Positions 29,948 through 40,580 of a stretch of DNA of 64,000 nt are shown in pieces. Source of the stretch: Symbiodinium kawagutii (taxonomy: Eukaryota > Sar > Dinophyceae > Suessiales > Symbiodiniaceae). The position numbers were made by a program, and so were the translations under genes. Location of the stretch: NCBI GenBank assembly GCA_009767595.1, contig VSDK01022166.1, positions 410,775 to 474,774 on the forward strand. The letters are read 5' to 3'. Below the pieces are notes generated by a model. That model did no database searches. It was not told the DNA's origin and worked only from the letters and a program-made list of their open reading frames with translations. Numbering within the stretch: position 1 is the stretch's first letter; every line of letters starts with the position of its first letter.

Positions 29948-30031
29948 CGGTTCAGCGCTTTGAATATACCCCGTGACCCACCAGAAAGTTCCCAGGAGAT
30001 TTCAGCACTTGCTTGGCAAGTCTTGCTTCAG

Positions 30032-30133
30032 CCCGTGGGTGCCATTTGTCTCACCGGTGCCAAAGGCCATGGATGTTACAACCAGCTGGCAGAGCGCGAA
30101 GAAGTTGCACAGATGCGCGCGGCCAATCAGAAG
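30032..30133 (+). CDS. Exon, unknown protein
   Basis: Acceptor AAGTCTTGCTTCAG, donor AATCAGAAG-GTGTCC; 102 nt = 34 codons in phase 0. Reads PVGAICLTGAKGHGCYNQLA then EREEVAQMRAANQK. Glycine-rich start, helical charged end. The frame is also open further left toward the gap. Confidence 0.55.
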
Positions 30134-30543
30134 GTGTCCGGGTCGAAGGTGGTTTGGGAGCCTTTAAAATGCTACTGCTGGGGTCTGTTTCCAAAGCTAA
30201 ACTAGCTTTTCTGGGGTGCCATTAGTCTTGGGGTGTGATCTTCATGAAGGCATTTCGTGAAGACGAGGGTGACATATGCTGGGATAGGGGGATGGGTTTC
30301 AATCGTAATGTTGGCTTGCTTGTTCCAGGGCAATTCATGCCCGTTGGCTCAGATTGTTTTGGGCTTCCGGCTTCCTGAATCTCAGTTGGGAAACCCCGGC
30401 GGATTGTCTTGAGACCAAAGATGCACTCAGTGAGATGTCAAGAAATTAGCAAAGAGGTCTCTTCTTGAGGATAGCATCTGCGCACCCAGGTGTGTGTGCC
30501 ATAGACCACCTTTTTTTGGGGTTTTGGAGCCTTAGCCCCCCAG

Positions 30544-30726
30544 GTTGACGGGATCAACACCGGCCATGTGCAGGCTGGTATCATCCCCAAGGGCTTTGGC
30601 TTGGGCTTGACAGGCCGGGCCCAATCTGTTATGGGTCCATGGGGGTCAGGGTGCAGCAGAGCGAACTGGCAAGTTGGGAGGAAGATGCCCAGCACAGAAG
30701 ATCTTGGACAATTTCAGAGCAGATGA
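30544..30726 (+). CDS. Terminal exon, unknown protein
   Basis: Pyrimidine-rich lead and acceptor CCTTAGCCCCCCAG, then VDGINTGHVQAGIIPKGFGL, GLTGRAQSVMGPWGSGCSRA, NWQVGRKMPSTEDLGQFQSR, TGA (60 codons). Strong composition, Gly-rich; the plus strand is clearly favoured. Family not recognised. A (TC)-rich tract follows at 30731-30810. Confidence 0.6.
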   Translation, partial: VDGINTGHVQAGIIPKGFGLGLTGRAQSVMGPWGSGCSRANWQVGRKMPSTEDLGQFQSR

Positions 30727-30910
30727 CTCATGTTTCTGTCTCTCTGTCCATGTCCTTCTCTCTACCTCTATCTCAGTTTCTCTCTCTCTCTCTATCTTTC
30801 TACCTCTCTGTTCCATTCACAGTGGTGTTGCAAACGATCAACTTTCTTCATGATACGTTCTGCCATGAGTATCCGAGCCCTTGGCAAACCTCATCCAATT
30901 AAACAGGTCT

Positions 30911-31029
30911 GGGCGTTGCTCCAAATAGGGGATCCTCCAGTTCTCATCCTTTATATGACCATATATGACCCATTTATAGGCAAAAAGCATCTGTCTAGGG
31001 GTTCCCTATGGCTTAACAAAGCACCATTT
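30911..31029. mobile_element. Diverged family A element
   Basis: TTGCTCCAAATAGGGGATCC to GGTTCCCTATGGCTTAACAA then AGCACCATTT. The right end lies 33 bp before the acceptor of exon 31063. Confidence 0.55.
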
Positions 31030-31062
31030 GTTCCATCATGCCATGGGCTTTTCGCGTTTCAG

Positions 31063-31210
31063 GTGTGGTGCCAGAACAAGGTCCAAGGCCATGATTCGCG
31101 ATGTGGCAGGCGCGGCTCAGCCACCGAAGGTCACGTGCAGACTCACTCAGTGGTGGCCGCCAAACGAAGGTACCGCAGGTGTCCGTTTGAACTGCTGGAC
31201 TAGTGCCTAA
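31063..31210 (+). CDS. Terminal exon, unknown protein
   Basis: Acceptor CTTTTCGCGTTTCAG just after a family A element. Reads CGARTRSKAMIRDVAGAAQP, PKVTCRLTQWWPPNEGTAGV, RLNCWTSA, stop. A second plus frame is also open. As at 5.9 and 24.0 kb, the element seems to provide the intron's 3' portion. Confidence 0.5.
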
Positions 31211-31671
31211 GCAGAAATAGAGACATCCAGTTCGATAGGATAGCATGATCATTCGTAAACAAAGCAGATGTCATCAAACTGAATGATGTTCTACGATGTT
31301 TCGGCTGACCCCATCTGCATTGAACCGGACCTGTGATCATTGCCATTTGGCTTGATCTTGAAATGATTTGAAACCCTCTAATTTTGGAAGTGAATCACGA
31401 GTCCCATCCGGTATGGTCCGGTGTGTCACAACCATGGAGTGATAGGGGTCGCAAGAGTCCACCCTGCAATGCATGATCGAGTTTCGGAATTTGCATAGCT
31501 GAAACCACAGCAGCTACAAGAGTGAGATCAACCTGGGGTCGGTGGTGATACCAACTGCTTTCCATTCGAACGCCTTCACAACTTTGACACATCCAGAGCC
31601 ACCTCAGTGCTTCGATTCTTTGAGGACTGAGCTTAGATCAAAAGTTTGTGAGCCACATTTGGGCAGCGGTT

Positions 31672-31745
31672 GTTTGGTTGGTTGGTTGGTTGACTGGTTG
31701 ACTCCTTGGTTGACTGGTTGGTTGGCTGGTTGGTTGGTTGGCTGT
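31672..31745. repeat. (GGTT)n with GACT interruptions
   Basis: GGTTGGTTGGTTGACTGGTT-type tract. Confidence 0.9.
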
Positions 31746-32160
31746 TGACGGGCTTAGATGCCAGCCTGTCCTGCAGATTTGCTTGTCATCATCAACAAAT
31801 TGCCGCTCATCCGGTGATGTACTGCCATCTACATGTAGGTGATTATCATTGATTATTTGTGGAGTACATCTCTGTCATTGATTGTGTTTATGTGAAACTT
31901 ATCTCCAGAATCATGCTGATTATTTGCTGATGAAATGCGTTCTGCTGCCCGTCTTGTTCTCGAATATCTCCAACTGTTCGCCTTAGGGATGCTGTCCCCC
32001 CTCTGACTTAGGCTCCCCATCAAATCCGCCCATGACTTCCTGTCCCTACAGTTGCCATTTGTGTGCCACCATGATCTCCCAGGTTCCCATGCCATCGACT
32101 CAGTGAAGAGGCCGAGAGGCACAAGTCAAGCGCTATGCAGATCATATGCAGCACATGGGG

Positions 32161-32268
32161 ACTTCTCAAGTTATCGAGGACCTCAAAATTTGATGGTTTA
32201 CTACGAACAAATGAATGATTTATTCGATGATTTGGGGTTACCTCCATCCTTGAAGAAACCACCATACC
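32161..32268. mobile_element. Diverged family A element
   Basis: CTTCTCAAGTTATCGAGGAC to GGGGTTACCTCCATCCTTGA then AGAAACCACCATAC. The right terminus is well kept, the left worn. Confidence 0.5.
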
Positions 32269-32371
32269 TATTTGTATACAATTTATATGCCCCAATACAG
32301 CGACAGCCCATTGCGCGCAGACATGACTGCACTGCACCACAAACGAATATTGAGGGTGTTATAAGTATCAC

Positions 32372-32845
32372 GTGTACATAGGCATGGCAGCAATCAAGGA
32401 GCTAAAGAACTTAAAGATCCATGGCAGGGGAAGTCCTTTGACCACTCAGACGACTCAAAATCATTCTGCAAAGGGCGGTGCGAGAAAGCCCAGCCTTCCA
32501 AGCAATATCGAGCCATACGCGCGCTGGAGCTCAGAGAGAAAAAGGAGAGCTGAGGAGATTCAACATTCTCCACTTCTTTGGGATGACTATCCGTGTCGAC
32601 CAAGATGTTTACGAGAGCCATCCCTCCGTGAACTTGTAAAAGTGCAGGATTTCTCCCAAGTTTTGGTTCTTCACTATAGCTCAAATTCAGAACTTGCCCT
32701 GCAGACGCTGAAGTGGGAAGCCCGAAGAACCACAACTCGTGGCTGGTGGGTGTCTATGCAGCGTGAGGTTCATCACCTTAAAGCTCCTCACATATTAACG
32801 ACAAAGTCCTCAGAAACCAACAATGCTGACAGAATGGAATGCTGA
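32372..32845 (+). CDS. 157-codon open frame, several frames open
   Basis: Plus frame includes EPYARWSSERKRRAEEIQHS and PCRPRCLREPSLRELVKVQD. A second plus frame reads LRRFNILHFFGMTIRVDQDV, and the complement is open for 113 codons. The stretch is unusually stop-poor and repeat-free, so it probably holds an exon, but I cannot fix frame or limits. Confidence 0.35.
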   Translation: MYIGMAAIKELKNLKIHGRGSPLTTQTTQNHSAKGGARKPSLPSNIEPYARWSSERKRRAEEIQHSPLLWDDYPCRPRCLREPSLRELVKVQDFSQVLVLHYSSNSELALQTLKWEARRTTTRGWWVSMQREVHHLKAPHILTTKSSETNNADRMEC

Positions 32846-33375
32846 CCAAATGGCAACCATGATAGGGATTTGGTGAACAAGGTAAAAATATCTTAGCACT
32901 ATCCTATTTGTATATTTTTGTACTGTATATCCTTTAATTGTATTTCTAATAGCAGGTATGAAGTGTGCATTATTCGCAAACATGCCACACTTTGTTTTTG
33001 TAGCTATTGTCAAGTACTCCAAGCGGAGCTCGTATTGACTCGGTCGATCTTGATCATTCCAGCGAAAGAACTCCCTTGGCCGATGGCAAACCGTCAAGAC
33101 CATTTTGCAACTCAGTGCTGTAGATTTGAACCATGAACTGAACCAGTACCGAGAGGCATGAAGCTGCTTTGCTACCAGTTGGATAAGTTGATTGACGATT
33201 CACGATGCATGGATATGGATGGTATCATTAGTTGGTGGCTCTCATCAGTAGTCGATTTCATCAGTTGATGCTGCGTCAGTGCATCAGTGCTTGATACTAG
33301 TTGTACAGAGATCACTGATCAGCCACCATCATTAGTTAGTAGTTGATATCACATTCACCTGACCTCTAACGGCAG

Positions 33376-33459
33376 ACCGTGTCCGCATGGCGCGAGCAGC
33401 AGTGCTTTTCGCTGGATCATGATCGAACATGGCAGAGGCACATCTGCTCGGGTCGCCAC
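33376..33459 (+). CDS. Exon, unknown protein
   Basis: Acceptor CCTCTAACGGCAG, donor-like CGCCAC-GTGGGG; 84 nt = 28 codons in phase 0. Reads TVSAWREQQCFSLDHDRTWQ then RHICSGRH. Clean coding composition, function unknown. Confidence 0.55.
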
Positions 33460-33671
33460 GTGGGGTGAATTCTGTTCACGTCATGAACAAAACTTGTAAG
33501 TTTGCTTGGGCGCGGTGTTTTGGCCTTACTCACCAAGAAGAGTGAGCAAGCATGTATGAATTTGATTATCAAATTGTAATTACTGTTGATTAAGCCATAG
33601 CATGTAGGCTTCCATTGGTCAATAAGGATCATTGCCAAACATCCTAACCGTTGCATAGAACCCTTTATGGA

Positions 33672-33775
33672 GAGAGATCGCGCCTTAACCACGATGTTCA
33701 TGTACTTAACCATGATGTTCATGTTCTTAACCACGATGAGTTTGTACTTAACCCCGACATTCGTGCAATTATATT
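33672..33775. repeat. 21-bp tandem repeat TTAACCACGATGTTCATGTAC
   Basis: Four to five diverged units. Relatives in reverse orientation (CATACCGTGGTTAAG) recur near 34062 and 34130. Confidence 0.8.
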
Positions 33776-34152
33776 TATGATCATTGCCTACCATGAGCTT
33801 CAAAAACCATCATTTTTACTGGTTATAACCCATATTTTGAAAGGTAAAACCTACGTCAGCGATTGGAACCAACGTCGAACCAAAAGGATGCTGGCATAAC
33901 ATTGGGGCATTGGAGCTGGCCATCTTGCCAGAAAAGAAGAGCCGAATTCTTCATCTGGTTCTGCACATTTGTTGGAGAAATCATTGAAACGCAGCAGATT
34001 GTACGATATCTGGTATAGTGTAGTGAAATCATGTGTTGAATACCGTGAATAAGTACAATGCATACCGTGGTTAAGGCCAGTTTTTTGAGCGTTGTTATCA
34101 CACATGAATATCGTGGTTGGAGAATGCATAAAATCCGTGGTTAAGTCCACCC

Positions 34153-34575
34153 GTGTTATGGAGAAAGTTGGCCGAGGCAGCTTGCCACGGACGCGTTTGT
34201 TCCTGGTTACTTTTTAAGACAAGTCGGGTACCGATACGAAGATCGTTTGACTTGCAGTTCTATCGCTTCGCAGTAGCAACAAAACCAGCTGGCGAAATCC
34301 TAATCGAGATTAGAGCACTGGGAAATAGCCATAATGATCATCCACGGACCGGAATTCTCACTACATCCCACCATACAATGTCCATCAATGTCCCACCGTA
34401 TAAGGTCCATCAATGTCCCTATCGTTTCTCATCTTCCCACAAACGAGATTGGCAGTGGCCGCTGGGATTGAAACTGCCACAGTGGCATGGCTTCATGGAC
34501 ATAGGTGCAGACTCAAAGGCACCAATTCTTAGTTTTACGATGGCAAGCATAGTATATTCTTTCGAGTTCAGATAG
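34153..34575 (+). CDS. 140-codon open frame, low confidence
   Basis: Reads PIRRSFDLQFYRFAVATKPA, GEILIEIRALGNSHNDHPRT and later QWPLGLKLPQWHGFMDIGAD. Long for this sequence, but includes a CCATCAATGTCCC duplication and no splice sites bracket it. Confidence 0.25.
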   Translation: MLWRKLAEAACHGRVCSWLLFKTSRVPIRRSFDLQFYRFAVATKPAGEILIEIRALGNSHNDHPRTGILTTSHHTMSINVPPYKVHQCPYRFSSSHKRDWQWPLGLKLPQWHGFMDIGADSKAPILSFTMASIVYSFEFR

Positions 34576-34921
34576 CAAAACTCATGTATATAGGTAATAT
34601 AGCTGATGCAGCCACCCAAAATGACGATTGACCAACAACCATAATAAGAATACCAATGTGCCTATATGTACATTTGTACATGCTTCACTTGCTTACTGAC
34701 AGAAGACACATGCCAAGCTTGACAACATTGTTGGAGCAGTCCACTCTACCAGTGGTTTACATGATATGATATCGACAATTATAGGATGTTGTAGCATACT
34801 ATGGTATCAACCTACTAGTGGCACGGCTGGTACCAATCTACTTTAATCACATGGTATCAACCCTACATTTCTATTTGGACCATCGGATTTCTTGTACTCA
34901 CCACGTATCCACCTCGCGCAG

Positions 34922-35075
34922 GGGCAGATCCCCCTGCTGGAGCGGCCGGACCCAGAGAAGATTGGGGTCGAAGTTCGGTCTTTTTTGTCAGCGCCGTGGA
35001 GATGTAATCGCGATGTTCGTAGCTATGCTGGTTTGTGGTTTGATCGATATTTCATGATATTTCTGACTTTCCCTG
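34922..35075 (+). CDS. Exon, unknown protein
   Basis: Acceptor GTATCCACCTCGCGCAG, donor TTCCCTG-GTAAGT (near perfect); 154 nt. Reads GQIPLLERPDPEKIGVEVRS, FLSAPWRCNRDVRSYAGLWF, DRYFMIFLTFP. Aromatic-rich C-terminal part could be a membrane or core segment. One of the best splice-supported exons; family unknown. Confidence 0.65.
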
Positions 35076-35164
35076 GTAAGTATGAACAAATGGTTGGTTG
35101 ACTAATGTTTTTCATGGGGATTGAAACCACCGACCAGTATGGCTATGTTCAAACAGACTCAAAC

Positions 35165-35260
35165 GGGGGTTTCTTAAAATGGGGAACGCAAAAATGTACT
35201 GATAATGATTACTATTGGATGATTTGGGGGGACCTTTCCTTTTTTGAGAAACACCAAAAT
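35165..35260. mobile_element. Diverged family A element
   Basis: GGGGGTTTCTTAAAATGGGG to CCTTTCCTTTTTTGAGAAAC; slightly shortened. Confidence 0.55.
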
Positions 35261-35445
35261 ACATCTCTCTTTCTGTATGTTTAGATACAGGTACATGTTC
35301 AAAAAAAATCGAATGTATGGCAACATTTGCAGGTGTGTGGTAAATTGAATGTCCAGATATAGACATGCAGCCATGTGAATAGTAGGCAGATGCCATTTAC
35401 GGTGCTGCGCATCGCGAAGAACCAATTGAGCCATTCTAGAGTCTC

Positions 35446-35649
35446 ATGTCTCATACATCATGCCCGATCGGCTCCACAATCAGGGTAGTTGTGAGGATTT
35501 CAGTCGAGTCGCCTCGAAAAATATGCACGTTCTTCGTGATTAGACATGAACTTTTTTCGGATTCTGGGTGGTTCCGCAAGAATTTCCTATCGTGGGCGCA
35601 CCTCATTGAATTTGAACATGTCCACAATTTCGCTACGGGTTACCCATAG
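35446..35649 (+). CDS. Candidate exon, low confidence
   Basis: Open frame ending FRKNFLSWAHLIEFEHVHNF then ATGYP and TAG. Composition is plausible; splice sites are not convincing. Confidence 0.2.
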   Translation: MSHTSCPIGSTIRVVVRISVESPRKICTFFVIRHELFSDSGWFRKNFLSWAHLIEFEHVHNFATGYP

Positions 35650-36389
35650 TACTATGACTACAGTCACCTTGTCATTGTTGCAGTCATCCTTTTCGTTGCA
35701 TGTATTTGGACGCAGTTAGAGATGATGTACAATGATCACATCAGTGATACAATCCATTCCTCATAGCGTCACTTTTAGATTATGCACATTTGCACATTTT
35801 TGTGTATCTATACTGGAATCGTAAGGGCGATGCCTTTTCTTTCGTCCGAGAACGGACCATCATCACAAACCTTATCACCGATGATGGTTTCTCAGTGGTT
35901 GTTTGCTGAGAATGCTTGATGACTCTGAGTGTAATTGCCAAGACGATCAGCAATACCAAGTGATACAAACTAATGATCAAGGATCATCATACGAAAGTAA
36001 CCAGCATTTTTCATGCTCATTGTTGACTATGATACTTGTTAATGTACAGAAGTAATGGTCACTGATCATTATAAATCATTACTGTACTGGTTGATCATGA
36101 ACAATTATAGCATTTACCATGGTTATAGATTATTGACCATCTTTATTACAAATCATTATGATCATGGTCAATAGTACTTACTTTTGCCATGATCAATCAG
36201 GTCTGCAATACCATCATTAACCATTGATAATGATAAATCATCATTATGAATTATGAATCATTGTCACGATTGACCGTTGTCTCCGCGGTCGCCGTTGTTC
36301 AACATGATCACAACTAGACCATGATCATTGTCATTGCGGGACACCGTGGCAAGCAGAACTTTCCCGGGGGCGGCGTTGGCTCTCCCCAG

Positions 36390-36439
36390 GTTGGAGGAAG
36401 CCTCCCAGCTGGCTGGGCTGATAGCGACCTGGCACAGCG
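36390..36439 (+). CDS. Short exon, unknown protein
   Basis: Acceptor GGCTCTCCCCAG, donor-like CACAGCG-GTGTTT; 50 nt reading LEEASQLAGLIATWHS. The open frame extends left through TVASRTFPGAALALPR, so the exon may begin near 36337. Confidence 0.45.
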
Positions 36440-36464
36440 GTGTTTCAGGAGGATTTGTATTGGT

Positions 36465-36965
36465 TAATGGTAACCATCATCATTATGGTTATTAATCATC
36501 ATTAACCATCATTAGCCATCATTAACCATCATGAACCATCATTAACCATCATTATATGATTTACATTTGGTTGATTATGGTTATTAACCATCATGATAAC
36601 CATCATTATGGTTAACTTGATGCTTAAGAAGGATACTTTAATGATAATCCTCTTGATGCCCTGATATTAGATAATTCACAATGATGGTTAATGATAATTG
36701 ATGATGGTCAACTTGATGGTTGACTTGATGCTTAATAATGATTAATCATATAAGTTAAGGGGGGTTGTCCACAACTGGTCAATATCATTAGTCAATACTG
36801 GTAAATGATATTGGCTAACGATTGCGCAATATTACTTGATTGTTGGTCAATGATGATTAATTATTAACTTGATGGTTAATGATTAATGATGATTAGTGAT
36901 GAGTGGATGAAGGTTAATGATGGTTCATGATGGTTGATAATTGTGAATTGATGGTTTTTACCGGT
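36465..36965. repeat. Opposed CATCATTAACC and GATGGTTAATG arrays
   Basis: 36470-36560 carries CATCATTAACCATCATTAGC-type units; 36665-36960 carries the reverse complement, TGATGGTTAATGATGATTAG. The two could pair into a long imperfect hairpin. Confidence 0.8.
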
Positions 36966-37107
36966 TGAGAACACGTGTCATCATGTTAGGTTGATAGCAA
37001 TGGATAGTAACCAACAAGAGTGGGAGATACACCAACTACGTACGGGTGGTTGCGGGTCACTACTAACAATTCCAAGTTCACGGATTGTTATTCACCTCCC
37101 AACAAAG

Positions 37108-37163
37108 ACATACGAAGATTGGTTTGGTGAGATGCTGGATGTGAACAGCCAGCCCTGCTACAG
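37108..37163 (+). CDS. Exon, unknown protein
   Basis: Acceptor CTCCCAACAAAG, donor CTACAG-GTTGGT; 56 nt. Reads TYEDWFGEMLDVNSQPCY, leaving two bases. The same frame is open to the left (SLLTIPSSRIVIHLPTK), so the start may lie earlier. Confidence 0.5.
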
Positions 37164-37678
37164 GTTGGTGATATCATTAACCACCAGTGTATACCATTGG
37201 TGTCAAGATGAGCGACTATGACGATTGACAGGTAGCCACCCTCAGCTAAGATTTGGGTTGAATAGCAGTCCATACATGCCTCCATTCTTTTCCCGAGATG
37301 ATCAGATAATACAGAAGTCTTTTGTCACGGGTACAAGAGTACATTACCAATATCAACCAGCATACCGGGGAGGATCTTGCCGGACGCGTATGTACGTGTG
37401 TATGCATGTGTGTGCCGGCACAACCTGACAGATTTTGACAGAAACTGAACATGTCTTCTCCGGGAACAAAGGATATCACCACTATTAATGGGTCAATCAT
37501 GAACAAATCGCGGATTTTCGAACATCATTGATCAGTAGCGATCAGTAGCCAACAGTAAACCCACCTTCATGATCATCATTGATTCATCAATTTATCCATC
37601 ACTTTACCTCGATTTACCGTCACTTCACCAATTTTTCACTATCAATTCATCATGCCTCGCCGGTCTAAACCTTTTTAG

Positions 37679-37835
37679 AGGCTAGCATCCCAAGCCTTTC
37701 CTCGGATGCCCAAGGACTGCGAAGGCGCCCCCTTCGGTCATCATTTGAAGTTTCCCAAGCCCGGGGGTGCGCAACGGAGGCGGTGCAAGCTGAAGAGCTG
37801 TGGCGAATGGCTGGTTTCAAGGGCTTACCGCTTCG
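37679..37835 (+). CDS. Exon, unknown protein; frame ambiguous
   Basis: Acceptor CTAAACCTTTTTAG, donor CTTCG-GTAAGG. Frame 1 reads SIPSLSSDAQGLRRRPLRSS and GCATEAVQAEELWRMAGFKG and joins exon 38191 without a stop. Frame 2, from an acceptor 2 nt later, reads HHLKFPKPGGAQRRRCKLKS and CGEWLVSRAYRFG and joins exon 37108. Both are credible, so the exon is likely real but the reading unsettled. Confidence 0.55.
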
Positions 37836-38190
37836 GTAAGGGGACATGCTTGTGATTCGCAAGAGTGCGTCCACGGTTTGCACTGTAGGTTTCTGGTTTT
37901 TCCAGGAAGTTGGTTCCTCACTATAGTCAGATGTGGCAACTCCAACGACATGAGCATAAGGGTATGCATATAAGCCGGCAGTGCTTCGTCCGAAGGACGG
38001 ACCACCAAACATTTGGGTCCAATCGGTCGAATCATGCTTCCTTGGCATCAAGTACTAATTCATTGCAAAACAACCAACCTGAACGTGCGAAAAACTGTAT
38101 TGTGACACAAACAAAGTTTAAGAGGTGCAATGATAAATCCTTCAGTCTTTCTTCGGGCTTTCACTGACCGGATCGCTTTTGATTTGTCAG

Positions 38191-38267
38191 GGCTTTGTTG
38201 GTGCCCAGTTTTTTGAAAGAGCAGGTGCAGCGCGGCCCGGGCTGGAAGCTTGTCGGACTAGAAGGAA
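38191..38267 (+). CDS. Exon, unknown protein
   Basis: Acceptor CGCTTTTGATTTGTCAG, donor-like GAAGGAA-GTAGAG. One base plus 25 codons plus one: ALLVPSFLKEQVQRGPGWKL then VGLEG. Completes the CG left by frame 1 of exon 37679-37835. Function unknown. Confidence 0.55.
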
Positions 38268-38295
38268 GTAGAGGCACTTCAGCTATTCAACTCAA

Positions 38296-38410
38296 CAAAT
38301 CATCAGCAAATCCAATTGTTGGTTGATTGTTGTCATCAGGAATTATCAACAATTCCAATAATCATGCTGTTGATAATTCCTGATGATAATCAACCAACAG
38401 ATTTGTTGAT
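38296..38410. repeat. Large inverted repeat around AATTATCAACAATTCC
   Basis: CAACAAATC...TTGGTTGATTGTTGTCATCA GGAATTATCAAC on the left and GTTGATAATTCCTGATGATA ATCAACCAACAGATTTGTTG on the right. Arms of about 40 bp; a stable hairpin or small palindromic element. Confidence 0.8.
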
Positions 38411-38824
38411 GAATGATTATTGGGACTTGTTGTGTGAAGGCCTTCTGGTGCAGTACCCTCCTGAAAACTATCATGGACCTTTTTTCAATAGGAAACTGGT
38501 CATCCACCTCCTACCTCGGACGGTCTATGTTGGCTATTTTAGTTTCCAAGGGTGTAGTTACAAATAGTGCAAGGGCTTTGAATCTCGGACAAACTCCACA
38601 TTCCACACCACCAGACCAATATCATCATGCTCGCATTTGAGGAGAATGGTGAGATTGTCGATGCACGTACTTCCGGTGCCAATAGTACAGAATACATATA
38701 CAAAAATGACAATACAAAAATGTACAAAATCAGGGAAGCAATACTACTGCTATTGTGATATCCATCTATACCCTTATTTTCTGATCAGATCAGTCGAGTC
38801 TCCATTAATTGAATTATGCCTATA

Positions 38825-38929
38825 GAGGGGATTCCCAAAACAGCGGTATTACCAATCATCCAACATGACTGATCATTTGTAGTAAACCATCCATTTAGGG
38901 TCCCCTTATGGCGTGAGAAACCACCATGT
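38825..38929. mobile_element. Diverged family A element
   Basis: GAGGGGATTCCCAAAACAGC to CCCCTTATGGCGTGAGAAAC then CACCATG. The right half is well kept. Confidence 0.55.
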
Positions 38930-39138
38930 AGTTGGTATGTCCCTTACTATTGTAGGTATGTAATTGTGCCACAATCATATAGTAAGCGATTAATGGTTGT
39001 ATTTACAGTACAATTAATAGAGTATGTTGTAACTAGTACCAACTTATTGTTGGTTCATTTATCATACCTATGTACTCATTTAAAGATTGAGTTCCACTAC
39101 CAATCACATCCAGTTGCAACGCTGGCCGGCGCTGCCAG

Positions 39139-39245
39139 GAGGCACAGAAGATTTTGGAAGAGGCCTCTCCAGGGCGAAACCACGGTGCCTCTCCAGTGGT
39201 AGTTTTGCGCAAGTCATCCACGTTTTCGGCGAAGCCGCACTATTG
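39139..39245 (+). CDS. Candidate exon, unknown protein
   Basis: Acceptor GCCGGCGCTGCCAG, donor-like TATTG-GTTGAT; 107 nt reading EAQKILEEASPGRNHGASPV then VVLRKSSTFSAKPHYW. All three plus frames are open here; this one has the best acceptor and helix-like start. Confidence 0.4.
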
Positions 39246-40283
39246 GTTGATGTTTGTATAATACCCAGCGCCAGTTTATCAATTATGACTTGTGAACTTG
39301 AACTTCAACTAGATTGATGTATATGATTCTTAAGTGTGTTTCAAAGGCCGGATTCGCCAGCTATCGCAGCGAAGGTACCTCTATTGCAGTTTTGGGATGC
39401 TCACATGTGGGCACAGGGATTTCAAACGCATCGATGTTTAGTGTTTTCACTTCGCTGTCATGACCATTCTTCGATTCCCTCCATCTCATGGGTGGTCGTT
39501 TCTTGCTTGGTTGGACAGCCATGCGTCAAAAGTTTTAGATCCGCACATGAATATACATGTGCATACGCATAGCCACATCTTTCCGCAGTACGATGCGCCT
39601 ACACATAAACATGCAGTAGGGAGGGGTATGTATATACATATATGATATATGTATGCATGATCGGGACATATAACGCATGCACATGACACAACATATGCCA
39701 ACATCTTTTTTTCAAACATCCTCTGATATGCAGGCATGATATACAGTATGTGTTCAACCACCATATGACACGTTAAGCCAAGATCAAGCGCAGCATCCAG
39801 GGGGTATGCTCCCTACGAAAGTGATGCCACCAAGCACCTCCATCTTCATCAACCAGGGGGTTGTTCCCATCATCAGCTAACATTAACCATCAAACTCAAT
39901 CAACATCAATCCTCATGGGTTCACCATCATTCAATGAATCTCAAACCTTCCATCATTGATGAACCATCATTACACCACCAATGAAACACCAGAATGCTAC
40001 CAGCAGTTTCACCATGCAGCATGATCAAAACATTATTGACCATGATTACTGACTTTTATCCGTTATTAGTGACTATTACACAAACCATTACGCACCCTCT
40101 TACTAACCGCCATGAATAACATTCACCATCATATATCACCATTCACCATTGATAACCAACCACTTACCAACCATTGATCACCATCAACCACTATAAACCA
40201 CCAACCACCATTAACCACCATAAACCACCCCGTTGTGACCATAAATTTTCCCGCACCTCCGTTGGACTCGAATCAACTCCCAG

Positions 40284-40400
40284 GCCTTGCGACTTGCCGA
40301 GAAGGCCAAGGTGGCGCCCAAAGGCTTGCGCCGCCGGGTGGCGCGCGCCGGTCAAGTGCTGCTGCTGATAGCGCCGCGGTGGTTTGAAGGGATGCACTGA
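40284..40400 (+). CDS. Terminal exon, basic protein of unknown family
   Basis: Acceptor AATCAACTCCCAG then ALRLAEKAKVAPKGLRRRVA, RAGQVLLLIAPRWFEGMH, TGA. High GC island at the end of an AACCACC repeat tract. Other frames are open but poorer. Function unknown. Confidence 0.5.
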   Translation, partial: ALRLAEKAKVAPKGLRRRVARAGQVLLLIAPRWFEGMH

Positions 40401-40470
40401 ATGATGGTGGTGGTATGTTTTTATTTTATATATCATGGTTATATGTTCGTGATTTTCAATATTGATATCA

Positions 40471-40533
<63 letters not shown>

Positions 40534-40580
40534 CTGGTGTTGGTGTGCGGTGGGTGGTGGTGGTGGTGGTGGTGGTGATG
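40471..40580. repeat. (GAT)n then (GGT)n microsatellite
   Basis: About 20 GAT units followed by a GGT/GTT tract; produces poly-Asp, poly-Ser and poly-His frames. Confidence 0.95.

Noticed and set aside
26228-30726. One gene for mitochondrial ribosomal protein L3 joining 26228-26362 and 30544-30726
   Set aside because: Resemblance is limited to RTLRAAKVGVTK and a loose glycine pattern; intervening exons do not fit and no phase link was shown.
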